A stretch of 64,000 nucleotides of DNA. Source: Bordetella petrii. Lineage in GTDB: Bacteria > Pseudomonadota > Gammaproteobacteria > Burkholderiales > Burkholderiaceae_B. The stretch is from assembly GCF_000067205.1 (NCBI RefSeq), contig NC_010170.1, positions 3,038,001 to 3,102,000 of the forward strand, written 5' to 3'. How positions within the stretch are numbered: position 1 is the stretch's first letter; the number at the start of each line of letters is the position of its first letter. Below the pieces are notes generated by a model. That model was not told where the DNA came from, searched no databases, and saw only the letters and a list, made by a program, of their open reading frames with translations. The translations under genes were made by a program, and so were the position numbers. Below, piece after piece: positions 51,034 through 59,347 of this stretch.

Positions 51034-51480
51034 TTACTGGCCGGCGTCGCCGCCGGCAGGGCGTTCCATGTGGAATTCGGCCCCGCTCTCGGCCACGACG
51101 CGGAAACCCAGCCGTTCGTACAGCCGGCGGGCGGGGTTGGTTTTGAGTACGTCGAGCTGCGCGGGCAGCCCCGCCGCGTCGGCCTGCTCCAGCACGCCGC
51201 GCAACAGGCGCGCCCCCAGCCCCTGCCCCTGGTGGTCCGGCGCCACCTGCACCTGCACCACATGCCATGCCGATGGCCCGCGATACGACTTCAACAGACC
51301 CGCCGGCGCGCCATCGAGCAATACGATCCGCGCGTCTTCCCAGTGATAGCGGATGCGCGCCAGGTGCGCGGCATCGTCGGCGGGCAGGCCGCTGCTGGCC
51401 AGGTGTTCATCCATGGTCTGGCGCCGCAGCGCCAGCAGATACGGCAGGTCGGATTCAAGTACGGGGCGCAGCGTCAGCAT
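51034..51480 (-). CDS. GNAT family N-acetyltransferase
   Basis: A 148-residue single-domain acetyltransferase. The acetyl-CoA pyrophosphate loop is VQVAPDHQGQGLGARLLRGVL (Q/R-x-x-G-x-G/A), followed by LDVLKTNPARRLYERLGFRVV, the usual motif B with the catalytic Tyr. It ends AESGAEFHMER, typical of small ribosomal/antibiotic GNATs. It lies 36 nt upstream of the ZIP gene on the same strand. Substrate unknown. Confidence 0.9.
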   Translation of the reverse strand: MLTLRPVLESDLPYLLALRRQTMDEHLASSGLPADDAAHLARIRYHWEDARIVLLDGAPAGLLKSYRGPSAWHVVQVQVAPDHQGQGLGARLLRGVLEQADAAGLPAQLDVLKTNPARRLYERLGFRVVAESGAEFHMERPAGGDAGQ

Positions 51481-51569
51481 GACGAAAACAGCAATGAAAG
51501 AATCTGGGAAGGTGGCAGTCTACTGCGTCGGAGCCGCCCGGTCGAAATGGTCAAGGCGCGCCCGCCACA

Positions 51570-52598
51570 TCATGCTTCAGCAGTTTTGCGGGTCCGCCGG
51601 CTGCGGCTGGGGCTCTTGCGGGCGGGCGGCGCGGCTTCGTCGGCCGCCGGCGCAGGGGCTGCGGGCTCGGGCGCCACGCCCGCCGCGGCCTCGCCCTGCC
51701 GCGAAGCCGCGGCCTTGCGGACCGGTGTCTTGCGCGAGGCCCGGCCAGCGCCACGGGGGGCCGCGGGTTCGGGCGGCGCCTCGCGGTACACATACGCGCC
51801 CGACTTCTCGTCGCGCCCGAACGCCAGCAGGCCGCGCGCCTGGGCCTCTTCGAGCAGGTTGCCGAAGGCGCGAAAGCCGTAGTACGACTCGTTGAAATCG
51901 GGCTTCCTGCGCTTGATGGCCTCTTTCAGCACCGAGGCCCAGATCTTGCCGCCATCGCCCCGCTCGGACACCAGGTCGTCGAAGGTTTCGACGGCGATCT
52001 CGATGCCCTGGGTGCGGCGCGCTTCGAGCTCTGCCTTGCGATGGGTGTCGTCGTCGCCCGCGCGCCGTGCCGCGCCGCCCGGCTCGCGCGGCACGCCGGC
52101 CTTGGGCTCGGCGCGCGGGCGCTCGCGCACCAGGTCGTCATAGAAAATGAACTCGTCGCAGTTGGCGATAAGCAGATCGGACGTCGAACGCTTCACCCCC
52201 ACCCCGATCACCTGCTTGGCGTTCTCGCGCAGCTTGGACACCAGTGGCGAAAAATCGGAATCGCCGCTGATGATCACGAAAGTATCGACGTGCAGCTTGG
52301 TGTAGCAGAGGTCCAGCGCGTCGACCACCAGCCGGATGTCGGCGGAGTTCTTGCCCGATTGCCGCACGTGCGGAATCTCGATGAGCTCGAAATTCGCCTC
52401 GTGCATGGTGGCCTTGAATTCACGATACCGCTCCCAGTCGCAGTAAGCCTTCTTGACCACGATGCTGCCCTTGAGCAGCAAGCGTTCCAGCACCGGCTTG
52501 ATATCGAACTTCTGGTAGTTGGCGTCGCGTACGCCCAATGCGACGTTTTCAAAGTCGCAGAAAAGCGCCATGTTGATGCTTTCCTGGGTGGCGGTCAT
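51570..52598 (-). CDS. NYN domain protein with LOTUS/OST-HTH domain
   Basis: A 342-residue putative RNA-processing protein. The N-terminal NYN (PIN-like) nuclease domain has the acidic residues in ALFCDFENVALG (about 10-20), SADIRLVVDALDL (about 83-95) and IISGDSDFSPLV (about 106-117). A LOTUS/OST-HTH RNA-binding domain follows (about 200-275: FDDLVSERGDGGKIWASVLKEAIKRR, YYGFRAFGNLLEEAQARGLL). The last 60 residues are Ala/Pro/Arg/Lys-rich, likely disordered. This is the LabA/DUF88 architecture. The start at 52598 has ACGGAG 6 nt upstream. Confidence 0.9.
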   Translation of the reverse strand: MTATQESINMALFCDFENVALGVRDANYQKFDIKPVLERLLLKGSIVVKKAYCDWERYREFKATMHEANFELIEIPHVRQSGKNSADIRLVVDALDLCYTKLHVDTFVIISGDSDFSPLVSKLRENAKQVIGVGVKRSTSDLLIANCDEFIFYDDLVRERPRAEPKAGVPREPGGAARRAGDDDTHRKAELEARRTQGIEIAVETFDDLVSERGDGGKIWASVLKEAIKRRKPDFNESYYGFRAFGNLLEEAQARGLLAFGRDEKSGAYVYREAPPEPAAPRGAGRASRKTPVRKAAASRQGEAAAGVAPEPAAPAPAADEAAPPARKSPSRSRRTRKTAEA

Positions 52599-52725
52599 GA
52601 GGTTCTCCGTAAGGCAACAGGCTGACGATACACCTGAATACCATGCGGGGCCTTCCATCGCCGCAAGCCGGCCGTATAAACTCGGCGAACCCGTCCCCCG
52701 GCCATCTTTCCCCGCGGAGCTTTCC

Positions 52726-53079
52726 ATGCCCTACATGCTGCTCATCGTCGAACCCATCGGCCAGCGGGCCCAGCGCACGCCCGAGGCCGGCCGCGCCGCC
52801 TACGACAGCATGCTGCGCTACGCCGAGGGCTTGAAAGCCCGCGGCCTGCTGCAGGATGCCCAGTCGCTCAAGTCGGAGGCCGAAGGCGTGAAGCTGCAGG
52901 TGCGCGACGGGCGCCCGCGCCTGCTCGACGGCCCCTACGCCGAGGCCAAGGAAATGATCGGCGGATTTTTCTTGCTTAACTGCGCCACCCGCGAAGAAGC
53001 GGTCGCCATCGCGGCCGACTGCCCGGCCGCGCAGTGGTGCACGGTCGAAATCCGCGAACTGGGCCCCTGCTTTGCCTGA
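52726..53079 (+). CDS. DGPF (YCII-related) protein
   Basis: A 117-residue ferredoxin-like-fold protein of the YCII/DGPF family. It begins MPYMLLIVEP and contains the family motif RLLDGPYAEAKEMIGGFFLLNCATREEAVAIA and the C-terminal VEIREL. The start at 52726 follows GCGGAGC. It is the first of two DGPF genes upstream of a sigma-70-like gene; DGPF proteins are the conserved partners of ECF42 sigma factors. Cytoplasmic, role unknown. Confidence 0.9.
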   Translation: MPYMLLIVEPIGQRAQRTPEAGRAAYDSMLRYAEGLKARGLLQDAQSLKSEAEGVKLQVRDGRPRLLDGPYAEAKEMIGGFFLLNCATREEAVAIAADCPAAQWCTVEIRELGPCFA

Positions 53080-53201
53080 TCGCGGCCCCTGACCAGGGGT
53101 TTTCCCTTATTCGACGGCTTCGAGGTCGAATCGGCTGGCCGCCCTTCGTCGTGTCCATGACAGCCGCCATACCGGCTGCTGCCCCGACCGGAGACACCCT
53201 C

Positions 53202-53594
53202 ATGCGATTCATGATCATCGTCAAAGCCAACGCCGACACCGAGGCGGGCCGCCTGCCCGACGCCGCGCTGTTCGCCGAAATGGGCGCCTATAACGAAGCC
53301 CTGGCGCAGGCCGGCGCGCTGCTCGACGCGGCCGGGCTGCAACCCAGCTCGGCCGGCTGGCGCATCCGCTACGCCGACGGCCAGCGCAGCATCATCGACG
53401 GCCCGTTTACCGAAAGCAAAGAACTGGTGGCGGGCTACACCCTCATCCAGGCGCGCTCGCGCGAAGAAGCGCTGGAATGGACGCGCCGCTTTCCGGCCCC
53501 CATGGCCCCGGCGTCCCGGCCGAGATCGAAGTGCGGCCGCTGTACGACATCGACGACCTGCGCCGGGCTCTGGCCTGACGCCGCGCGTATCTGA
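53202..53594 (+). CDS. DGPF (YCII-related) protein with C-terminal frameshift
   Basis: The open frame encodes 130 residues: MRFMIIVKANADTEAG, then IIDGPFTESKELVAGYTLIQARSREEALEWTRRFP, clear DGPF features. From about 53503 (the run CCCCC in GGCCCCCATGG) the family C-terminus is found in another frame, as HGPGVPAEIEVRPLYDIDDL ending at 53578. One extra C would restore a 125-residue protein (377 nt is 3n-1). The predicted product therefore has an abnormal tail. A deletion in a C run or a sequencing error explains it. It sits in an ECF42-type cluster. Confidence 0.82.
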   Translation: MRFMIIVKANADTEAGRLPDAALFAEMGAYNEALAQAGALLDAAGLQPSSAGWRIRYADGQRSIIDGPFTESKELVAGYTLIQARSREEALEWTRRFPAPMAPASRPRSKCGRCTTSTTCAGLWPDAARI

Positions 53595-53642
53595 TTTCCG
53601 GCAGCATGACCTGCCCCGTTTCCCGCTGAACGAGCCTCTACC

Positions 53643-54053
53643 ATGCACAAGCAAATCTTCGTGAACCTCGCCGTGGCCGACCTGCCCAAGTCCATGGCCT
53701 TCTTCCGCCAGCTGGGCCTGGATTTCGACAAACGCTTCACCGACCAGAATGCCGCCTGCCTGGTGCTGGGCGAAAACCTGTATGCCATGCTGTTGACCCG
53801 CGACTACTTCAAGACCTTCGTCAACAAGCCGCTGTGCGATCCCAGGCAAAGCACTGAAGTGCTGGTCTGCCTGTCATGCGAAAGCCGCGCCGAGGTCGAC
53901 GACCTGGTCTCCCGCGCCGTGGCGGCTGGCGGGTCGGTGCCGCGCGAGCCGCAAGACTATGGCTTTATGTACGGACACGCCTTCGAAGACCCCGACGGCC
54001 ACATCTGGGAACTGATGTACATGGACCCCAACGCCGAGATCCTGCAGCAATGA
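53643..54053 (+). CDS. VOC family (glyoxalase-like) protein
   Basis: A 136-residue VOC protein of the lactoylglutathione-lyase-like group often encoded with DGPF/ECF sigma genes. It opens FVNLAVADLPKSMAFFRQLGLDF and closes GHAFEDPDGHIWELMYMDP, with the His and Glu metal-ligand positions. The first module has MLLTRDYFKTF. Its stop overlaps the sigma gene start by ATGA, so both are translated together. Confidence 0.9.
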   Translation: MHKQIFVNLAVADLPKSMAFFRQLGLDFDKRFTDQNAACLVLGENLYAMLLTRDYFKTFVNKPLCDPRQSTEVLVCLSCESRAEVDDLVSRAVAAGGSVPREPQDYGFMYGHAFEDPDGHIWELMYMDPNAEILQQ

Positions 54054-55339
54054 GTTCGCGCGATGCCGTCCACCAGGCCATCGGCGCCGTGTGGCGCATC
54101 GAGTCGGCACGGGTCATCGCCGGCGTGGCGCGCCTGGTGCGCGACGTGGGCCTGGCCGAAGAACTGGCCCACGACGCGCTGGTCACGGCACTGGAACGCT
54201 GGCCCGGCGACGGCATTCCCGACAATCCCGGAGCCTGGCTGATGACCGCCGCCAAGAACCGCGCGCTGGACCGGCTGCGGCAAGACTCGCTGCGCGCCCG
54301 CAAGCACGAGCAGCTGGGCTACGAAATGGATGCCCTGCAGGCGCATGTCGAGCCCGATTTCGTCGACGCGCTGGATGCGGCGCGCCAGGACGAGATCGGC
54401 GACGACCTGTTGCGCCTGGTGTTCACCGCCTGCCACCCGGTGCTGTCCACCGAGGCCCGCGTGGCGCTGACGCTGCGCCTGCTGGGCGGGCTGCGCACCG
54501 ATGAGATCGCGCGCGCCTTCCTGGTGTCCGAGTCCACTATCGCCCAGCGCATCGTGCGCGCCAAGCGCACCCTGCGCGAAGCCGGCGTGCCGTTCGAAGT
54601 GCCGCGCGGCGGCGAGCTGGCGGCACGCCTGGCCTCGGTGCTGGAAGTGGTGTACTTGATCTTCAATGAGGGCTATGCCGCCACGGCGGGCGATGACTGG
54701 ATGCGGCCGGCGCTGTGCGACGAGGCCCTGCGGCTGGGCCGCATCCTGGCCGGCCTGGCCCCTGCCGAAAGCGAAGTGCACGGCCTGGCGGCCCTGATGG
54801 AAATTCAGGCTTCACGCCTGCCGGCCCGCGTCGATGCGGAAGGACGGCCGGTGTTGCTGATGGACCAGGACCGCGCCCGCTGGGACCCGCTGCTGGTGCG
54901 CCGCGGCCTGGCGGCGCTGCAGCGCGCGCAAGAGCAGGCCGGCGCGCTGGGCCAGGGCCTGGGCCCTTATGCCCTGCAGGCCGCCCTGGCCGCCTGCCAC
55001 GCCCGCGCGGCGCGCCCCGAAGACACCGACTGGCTGCGGATCGTGGAGCTGTACGACGCGCTGGCCCGTGTCGCGCCGTCACCCGTGGTGGAATTGAACC
55101 GCGCGGTGGCGGTGGGCATGGCTCATGGCCCGCAGGCGGGGCTGGCGCTGGCCGATGCGCTGGCGGCCGATCCGGCGCTGGCCGGCTACCACCTGCTGCC
55201 CAGTGTGCGCGGCGACCTGCTGGCGCGGCTGGGCCGCCGCGACGAGGCCAGCGCCGAATTCCTGCGCGCCGCGGGCATGGCGCGCAACGCGCGCGAACGC
55301 GAACTGCTGCTGGCGCGCGCCCGGGCGCTGAAGTCCTGA
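54050..55339 (+). CDS. ECF42-type RNA polymerase sigma factor with C-terminal extension
   Basis: A 429-residue sigma factor. Sigma2 covers about residues 10-75 (LVRDVGLAEELAHDALVTALERWP, GAWLMTAAKNRALDRLR) and sigma4 about 115-170 (LTLRLLGGLRTDEIARAFLVSESTIAQRIVRAKRTLR). A C-terminal extension of about 230 residues (YLIFNEGYAATAG to LARARALK) of helical, TPR-like repeats is the mark of ECF42 sigma factors, which have no anti-sigma factor and are encoded with DGPF proteins. The extension is thought to control activity. The target promoters are unknown. Confidence 0.93.
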   Translation: MSSRDAVHQAIGAVWRIESARVIAGVARLVRDVGLAEELAHDALVTALERWPGDGIPDNPGAWLMTAAKNRALDRLRQDSLRARKHEQLGYEMDALQAHVEPDFVDALDAARQDEIGDDLLRLVFTACHPVLSTEARVALTLRLLGGLRTDEIARAFLVSESTIAQRIVRAKRTLREAGVPFEVPRGGELAARLASVLEVVYLIFNEGYAATAGDDWMRPALCDEALRLGRILAGLAPAESEVHGLAALMEIQASRLPARVDAEGRPVLLMDQDRARWDPLLVRRGLAALQRAQEQAGALGQGLGPYALQAALAACHARAARPEDTDWLRIVELYDALARVAPSPVVELNRAVAVGMAHGPQAGLALADALAADPALAGYHLLPSVRGDLLARLGRRDEASAEFLRAAGMARNARERELLLARARALKS

Positions 55340-55471
55340 TCCCCCTTGAAACGCCCCGTAACCCGGCCGCCCCCGAGGCCGACACATGCGCAAACATCGC
55401 AAGGCTTGTAACAGGCCCGCGGGGCTTGTCATCATGCGGTTTACGCAGTCAATTCGATTCAAGGAGGCCAC

Positions 55472-55876
55472 ATGCCGCGTTCGACCCATGCTTTCTTTGC
55501 CGCCGCCCTGCTGGCCGCGAGCCTGTCGCCCGTTGCGGCGCTGGCGCAGGCGGCTCCGGCCGCGCAACCCCCAACCCAGGCCCAGCCGGCCATCCAGCCG
55601 TCTGAAGAGCAATTGCAGAAATTTGCCAGCGCTTCGCAGAAGGTCGCCATGGTGGCCGACGAATACCGGCCCAAGCTGCAGGCCGCCAAAGACGACGCCG
55701 CGCGCGAACAGGTGTACCGCGAAGCCGATGAAAAAATGGTGCGCATGGTCAACGCCGACGGGCTGACCGTGGACGAATTCAACGGCATAGGCCAGGCGGT
55801 CGACCAAGACCCGCAACTGCGCCAGCGCGTCATCGCCATGGTGCAGAAAAAGGCCCCGGCGGCCCCGAAGCAGTAA
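55472..55876 (+). CDS. DUF4168 periplasmic protein
   Basis: A 134-residue secreted protein: a Sec signal (MPRSTHAFFAAALLAASLSPVAALAQA, cleavage near 26), a Pro/Gln/Ala-rich linker and a DUF4168 helical domain (LQKFASASQKVAMVADEY, MVRMVNADGLTVDEFNGIGQAVDQDPQLRQRVI). AAGGAGG lies 7 nt before the ATG. Function unknown. The first 130 bp of spacer after the sigma gene hold no other gene. Confidence 0.85.
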   Translation: MPRSTHAFFAAALLAASLSPVAALAQAAPAAQPPTQAQPAIQPSEEQLQKFASASQKVAMVADEYRPKLQAAKDDAAREQVYREADEKMVRMVNADGLTVDEFNGIGQAVDQDPQLRQRVIAMVQKKAPAAPKQ

Positions 55877-55936
55877 GCGCGCGCCCCGACACAGACTTCA
55901 GGTCGGCGCCCCGCCACGCCGCCCGAGGCGTCCCCA

Positions 55937-56028
55937 GGTGTCTGACTCCCTCCAGGGTGTCAGACACCAAGGCGCGCAGAAGCGGTTTCCCAGTTGCCCG
56001 CCCCGTCTCAGTGGGTCAGACACCTGCC
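55937..56028. repeat. Dispersed palindromic repeat and half-site
   Basis: A full copy GGTGTCTGAC...GTCAGACACC lies at 55937-55968 with a 12-nt spacer, and a half-site GGGTCAGACACC is at 56013-56025. They occupy the 290-bp gap between the DUF4168 and MotA-like genes; no coding sequence is evident there. Confidence 0.82.
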
Positions 56029-56166
56029 TGCCCCCTTCCCCCCCCATGTAACATCTTCCCACGCGCCGCAAACCGCCCTTTTTCGTCCCGTTCTCCGGCG
56101 ATTGGGCGCGCGACCCGCTTTCTAGAATGAGCCATTACGCACCGGTTCCACGCGCAAGGCTCATTC

Positions 56167-57072
56167 ATGAATCCATCCACCCTCATCGGCATCGTGGTCG
56201 CGCTCGCCACGCTGGCGACCGCGCTGGCTTTTTCCGCCACGGACCTGGCCCTGTACGTCAATCTGCCAGGGTTGGTGGTGGTGCTGGGGGGCACCTGCGC
56301 GGCGCTGTTCATCAGCTACCCGCTGCGCGAAGTCGTGCGCGTGTTCGCCCTGGTGCGCACGGTATTCCGTAGCGAACAACTCGATTCGCGCCGCGACATC
56401 GACGAGCTGGTCGCCATGGCGCAGCTCTGGATGAACGACGACGTGCACAAAGTCGAGCAGGCTTTACACAAGGTGTCGAACCCGTTCCTGCGCACCGGCG
56501 TGCAACTGGTCATCGACCACACGCCTGAAGACCAGATCATCGAACTGCTGCAATGGCGCATCGCCCGCCTGCGCGCCCGCGAACACGCCGAAGCGCAGAT
56601 GTTCCGCATCATGGCCGGCTTCGCGCCGGCCTTCGGCATGCTGGGCACGCTGGTCGGGCTCATCAACCTGATGACGGTGCTGGGCAGCGGCGACATGGCG
56701 CTGATCGGCCAGCAACTCGCGGTAGCGCTGATGACCACGTTCTACGGCATCCTGCTGGCCAACCTGGTATGCAAGCCCATCGCCGTCAAGCTGGAACGCC
56801 GCACCGAACAGCGCCTGATGCTGATGAACATGGTGCTGCAGGGTATTGCGATGATGTGCGCGCGGCGCGGGCCGGCCGTGGTGCGCGAGACGCTGAACTC
56901 GTTCATGATGCACTTCGAAGACGAGGTCTATGACGGCGGCCCGGCTGCCAAGCCGACCAAGTCCGCTAAACCCGCCAAATCCGCCAAGCCGGCCGCGCCC
57001 AAGACTGCGGGCGGCGCCGGCAAGCCCGCCCCGGCCACGGCGCTGGGCCGCACCGCCGCCGCGCGCTCATGA
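56167..57072 (+). CDS. MotA/TolQ/ExbB family stator protein (MotA-like)
   Basis: A 301-residue proton-channel protein with four predicted spans (about 5-22, 32-52, 155-175, 187-207). The conserved Pro/Gly region FRIMAGFAPAFGMLGTLVGLINLMTVLG matches MotA, as does the large cytoplasmic loop between helices 2 and 3. An unusual C-terminal tail of about 45 residues is Lys/Pro/Ala-rich (repeats of K-P-T/A-K-S-A). It overlaps the MotB-like gene by ATGA. No flagellar genes lie nearby, so it may be an alternative stator or power another envelope machine. Confidence 0.88.
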   Translation: MNPSTLIGIVVALATLATALAFSATDLALYVNLPGLVVVLGGTCAALFISYPLREVVRVFALVRTVFRSEQLDSRRDIDELVAMAQLWMNDDVHKVEQALHKVSNPFLRTGVQLVIDHTPEDQIIELLQWRIARLRAREHAEAQMFRIMAGFAPAFGMLGTLVGLINLMTVLGSGDMALIGQQLAVALMTTFYGILLANLVCKPIAVKLERRTEQRLMLMNMVLQGIAMMCARRGPAVVRETLNSFMMHFEDEVYDGGPAAKPTKSAKPAKSAKPAAPKTAGGAGKPAPATALGRTAAARS

Positions 57073-58073
57073 GCCTGGCCGATCGCATCGACGCCCTGCG
57101 CAAGCAGCACGCGCAGCGCCGGCCCGGTCCGCGCGCCGCGCTGCCCGCGCGCCCGGCGCTGCACGCCGGCGGCCGCTTCGCGCGCTGGCACGTCGAGCCC
57201 ACGGTCGAGCCGGAATCCGAAAGCTGGCTGCTCACCTACCTGGACCTGATCACCCTGCTGCTGGCCATGCTGGTGGTGCTGCTGGGCGTATCCCACTTGC
57301 CGCGCGCGTCGCAGGCGGCCGACCTGCCGGTAGAGCTGGTGGGTTCCATCGCGCGGGCCGGCGCGGCGCCCGCCGGACAAGCACCCGCGCATGCGTTGCT
57401 GGCCGCCCTGCTGCCGATGCCGGAGCTACCCGAGCAGGCCGAGCTGCCCGGCCTGGCGGCGGCCTTGCCGGTGCCGGCCACTGCACTGGCGCCCGCCGGC
57501 GACAGCCCCGCCGCACCTGCGGCGAACCTGCGGCAGACGTCCGACGACGCGGCCGGCGGCGAGCCACCCTCCGCCCCGAAGATCGAACCCGAACCCGAGC
57601 CAACACAACCCGAACCGCCCTCGATCGCCGAACTCGGCCTGGACGACCTGGGCGACGGCGTGGACGTGATCGTCAACGAGAAGTCCATCAGCTTTCGCAT
57701 CAGCAACGAATTGCTGTTTCCCTCGGGCCAGGCCGTGCTCAGTCCCGCCGGCCTGGGCCTGATCAGCCGCATGGCCAAGGTCATCAACCGCAGCCAGGGC
57801 TACCCTGTCTCGGTCGAGGGGCACAGCGACCCCGTGCCGATCCAGACGCGCCAGTTCCCGTCGAACTGGGAGTTGTCGGCCGGCCGCGCCACCAGCGTCT
57901 TGCGCGAACTGGTGCGCGACGGCGTAGACCCGGGCCGGCTGCGCGCCGTGGGCTATGCAGACACGCACCCGATCGCCTCGAACGACACGCCGCAAGGCCG
58001 TGCCGCCAACCGTCGCGTGGAACTCATCATGGAAATCACGCCGGGACGCCTGGCGCCTGAAGACGGCGCCTAG
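57069..58073 (+). CDS. MotB/OmpA-family stator protein (MotB-like)
   Basis: A 334-residue protein with a basic N-terminus, one transmembrane helix (about 57-77: LLTYLDLITLLLAMLVVLLGV) whose Asp in TYLDLITLL is the proton-carrying residue of MotB, a long Pro/Ala-rich periplasmic linker (about 100-185) and a C-terminal OmpA-like peptidoglycan-binding domain (VEGHSDPVPI, NWELSAGRATSVLREL, ANRRVEL). It forms a stator with the overlapping MotA-like gene product. It overlaps the convergent gene by 4 nt. Confidence 0.92.
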   Translation: MSLADRIDALRKQHAQRRPGPRAALPARPALHAGGRFARWHVEPTVEPESESWLLTYLDLITLLLAMLVVLLGVSHLPRASQAADLPVELVGSIARAGAAPAGQAPAHALLAALLPMPELPEQAELPGLAAALPVPATALAPAGDSPAAPAANLRQTSDDAAGGEPPSAPKIEPEPEPTQPEPPSIAELGLDDLGDGVDVIVNEKSISFRISNELLFPSGQAVLSPAGLGLISRMAKVINRSQGYPVSVEGHSDPVPIQTRQFPSNWELSAGRATSVLRELVRDGVDPGRLRAVGYADTHPIASNDTPQGRAANRRVELIMEITPGRLAPEDGA

Positions 58074-59278
58074 TACAGCGGCAGCAGCGGCACGCCCGCA
58101 TATGCCTGCGCCAGCGCCAGCGCCACCAGCCCGGCATAGGCCACGCAACCCAGCGCCATCGCCGGCACGGCGCCGCGCCAGCCAGTGCGCGCCAACAGGT
58201 AGCCGGCCAGCGGCAGCATCTGCTGCGCGTGTACCCCCAGGAAATGCGCCACCCGCAGGTCGCCGCCGGTGGCCGACCACCCCACCACCGGCAGGCCCTG
58301 CCCCGCCACGCCGCCCACCAGCGGCCCGCCGTGCATGCTGATGGCCACGCCCGCGCCGGCGCCCGCCACGAAGGTCAGCGCGAGGCCCGCGATGGCGCCC
58401 AGCCGGTAGGCAGGCGCCATGCCATGCGCGTGGCGCCACAACTGATGCGCCACCGGCAGCGCCGTGCCGGTGAACAGCAGCGCGGCGATGCCCATCAGGA
58501 CGAACATTGCGGCATGGAACGGCGTGTCGGTGTTGAAGTGCGAGGCCTGCCCCAGCGCCCCCTGCCACGTGATGTAAACGGCCTCGAATCCGCCGGTTGC
58601 CAGCGCCGTCCATACCGTGGCGCGCAGCAGCCGGCTCTGGCGCCGCGCCTGCGGCAGTTCGCCGATCAACCAGGCCAGCGTCAGCGCGAACAAGCCAATG
58701 GCCGCCATGAACTTCATGGGCTTGGCCCATACGTCCACGCCAGCCAGCGTGCGCGGGTCCAGCCAGGCAGCCACGGCGGCCGGCAACAACGCGGCCAGCA
58801 GCGCCATGCCGAACATGGCCAGCAGCCGCTGGCGGTGCAACAGCAGGCGCGCGGCCCGCACCCCCCAGGGCGCGGCGCGCAGGCCGCAAAACGCCAGCAA
58901 TCCCGCCGGACCGAACCAGAAAGCAAGCGCCAGGCACGGCGCCAGCAAGGGCCTGGGCAGGCCCAGGCGCAGCCCTTCGCGCACGATCCAGGTGCCCACG
59001 AACAGGTCGAACGCCAGGAAGTGATACCAGCCGGCCGTCAGCATGCCGGGGTGGCCGAACAGCGCCTGCACGGCGCCCAGCGAACCGTAGCCCCCGCCCG
59101 GCACGGGCCAGCTGGCCAGCACCAATGCCACATAGACGGCCGCCAACGCCAGGGGGATGGCCCGGCCCGTTGCTACCCAGACAGCCGCGCGCCAGCGGCC
59201 CAGCCAGGGCGATGCCGCCAGCGCCACCCAGGCAGGCAAGGCCAGCGCTCCGCCCGCGTCGAAAACTTCCTCGAACAT
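58070..59278 (-). CDS. ABA4-like membrane protein, two-part fusion
   Basis: A 402-residue polytopic membrane protein. Residues about 1-150 match the ABA4-like (DUF4281) family, with FGHPGMLTAGWYHFLAFDLFVGTWIVREG; the rest (about 165-402) is a further set of six or so spans (DVWAKPMKFMAAIGLFALTL, THF-like SHFNTDTPFHAAMF) that I do not assign to a named family. The two parts may be a genuine fusion. It is divergent from a TetR gene, with a perfect palindrome between them. Substrate or role unknown. Confidence 0.78.
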   Translation of the reverse strand: MFEEVFDAGGALALPAWVALAASPWLGRWRAAVWVATGRAIPLALAAVYVALVLASWPVPGGGYGSLGAVQALFGHPGMLTAGWYHFLAFDLFVGTWIVREGLRLGLPRPLLAPCLALAFWFGPAGLLAFCGLRAAPWGVRAARLLLHRQRLLAMFGMALLAALLPAAVAAWLDPRTLAGVDVWAKPMKFMAAIGLFALTLAWLIGELPQARRQSRLLRATVWTALATGGFEAVYITWQGALGQASHFNTDTPFHAAMFVLMGIAALLFTGTALPVAHQLWRHAHGMAPAYRLGAIAGLALTFVAGAGAGVAISMHGGPLVGGVAGQGLPVVGWSATGGDLRVAHFLGVHAQQMLPLAGYLLARTGWRGAVPAMALGCVAYAGLVALALAQAYAGVPLLPLY

Positions 59279-59288
59279 GACCGCCCCT

Positions 59289-59307
59289 ATCTAAACAATG
59301 TTTAGAT
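59289..59307. promoter_or_regulatory. Perfect TetR-type operator palindrome
   Basis: ATCTAAACA-A-TGTTTAGAT (59289-59307), a perfect 9-bp inverted repeat, sits between the divergent ABA4-like and TetR genes. A weaker relative (GAACAGTGTAAAGAT) lies nearby at about 59325-59339. Confidence 0.85.
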
Positions 59308-59347
59308 AAAGTAGCATTGCTTTTGAACAGTGTAAAGATTCCACTTC

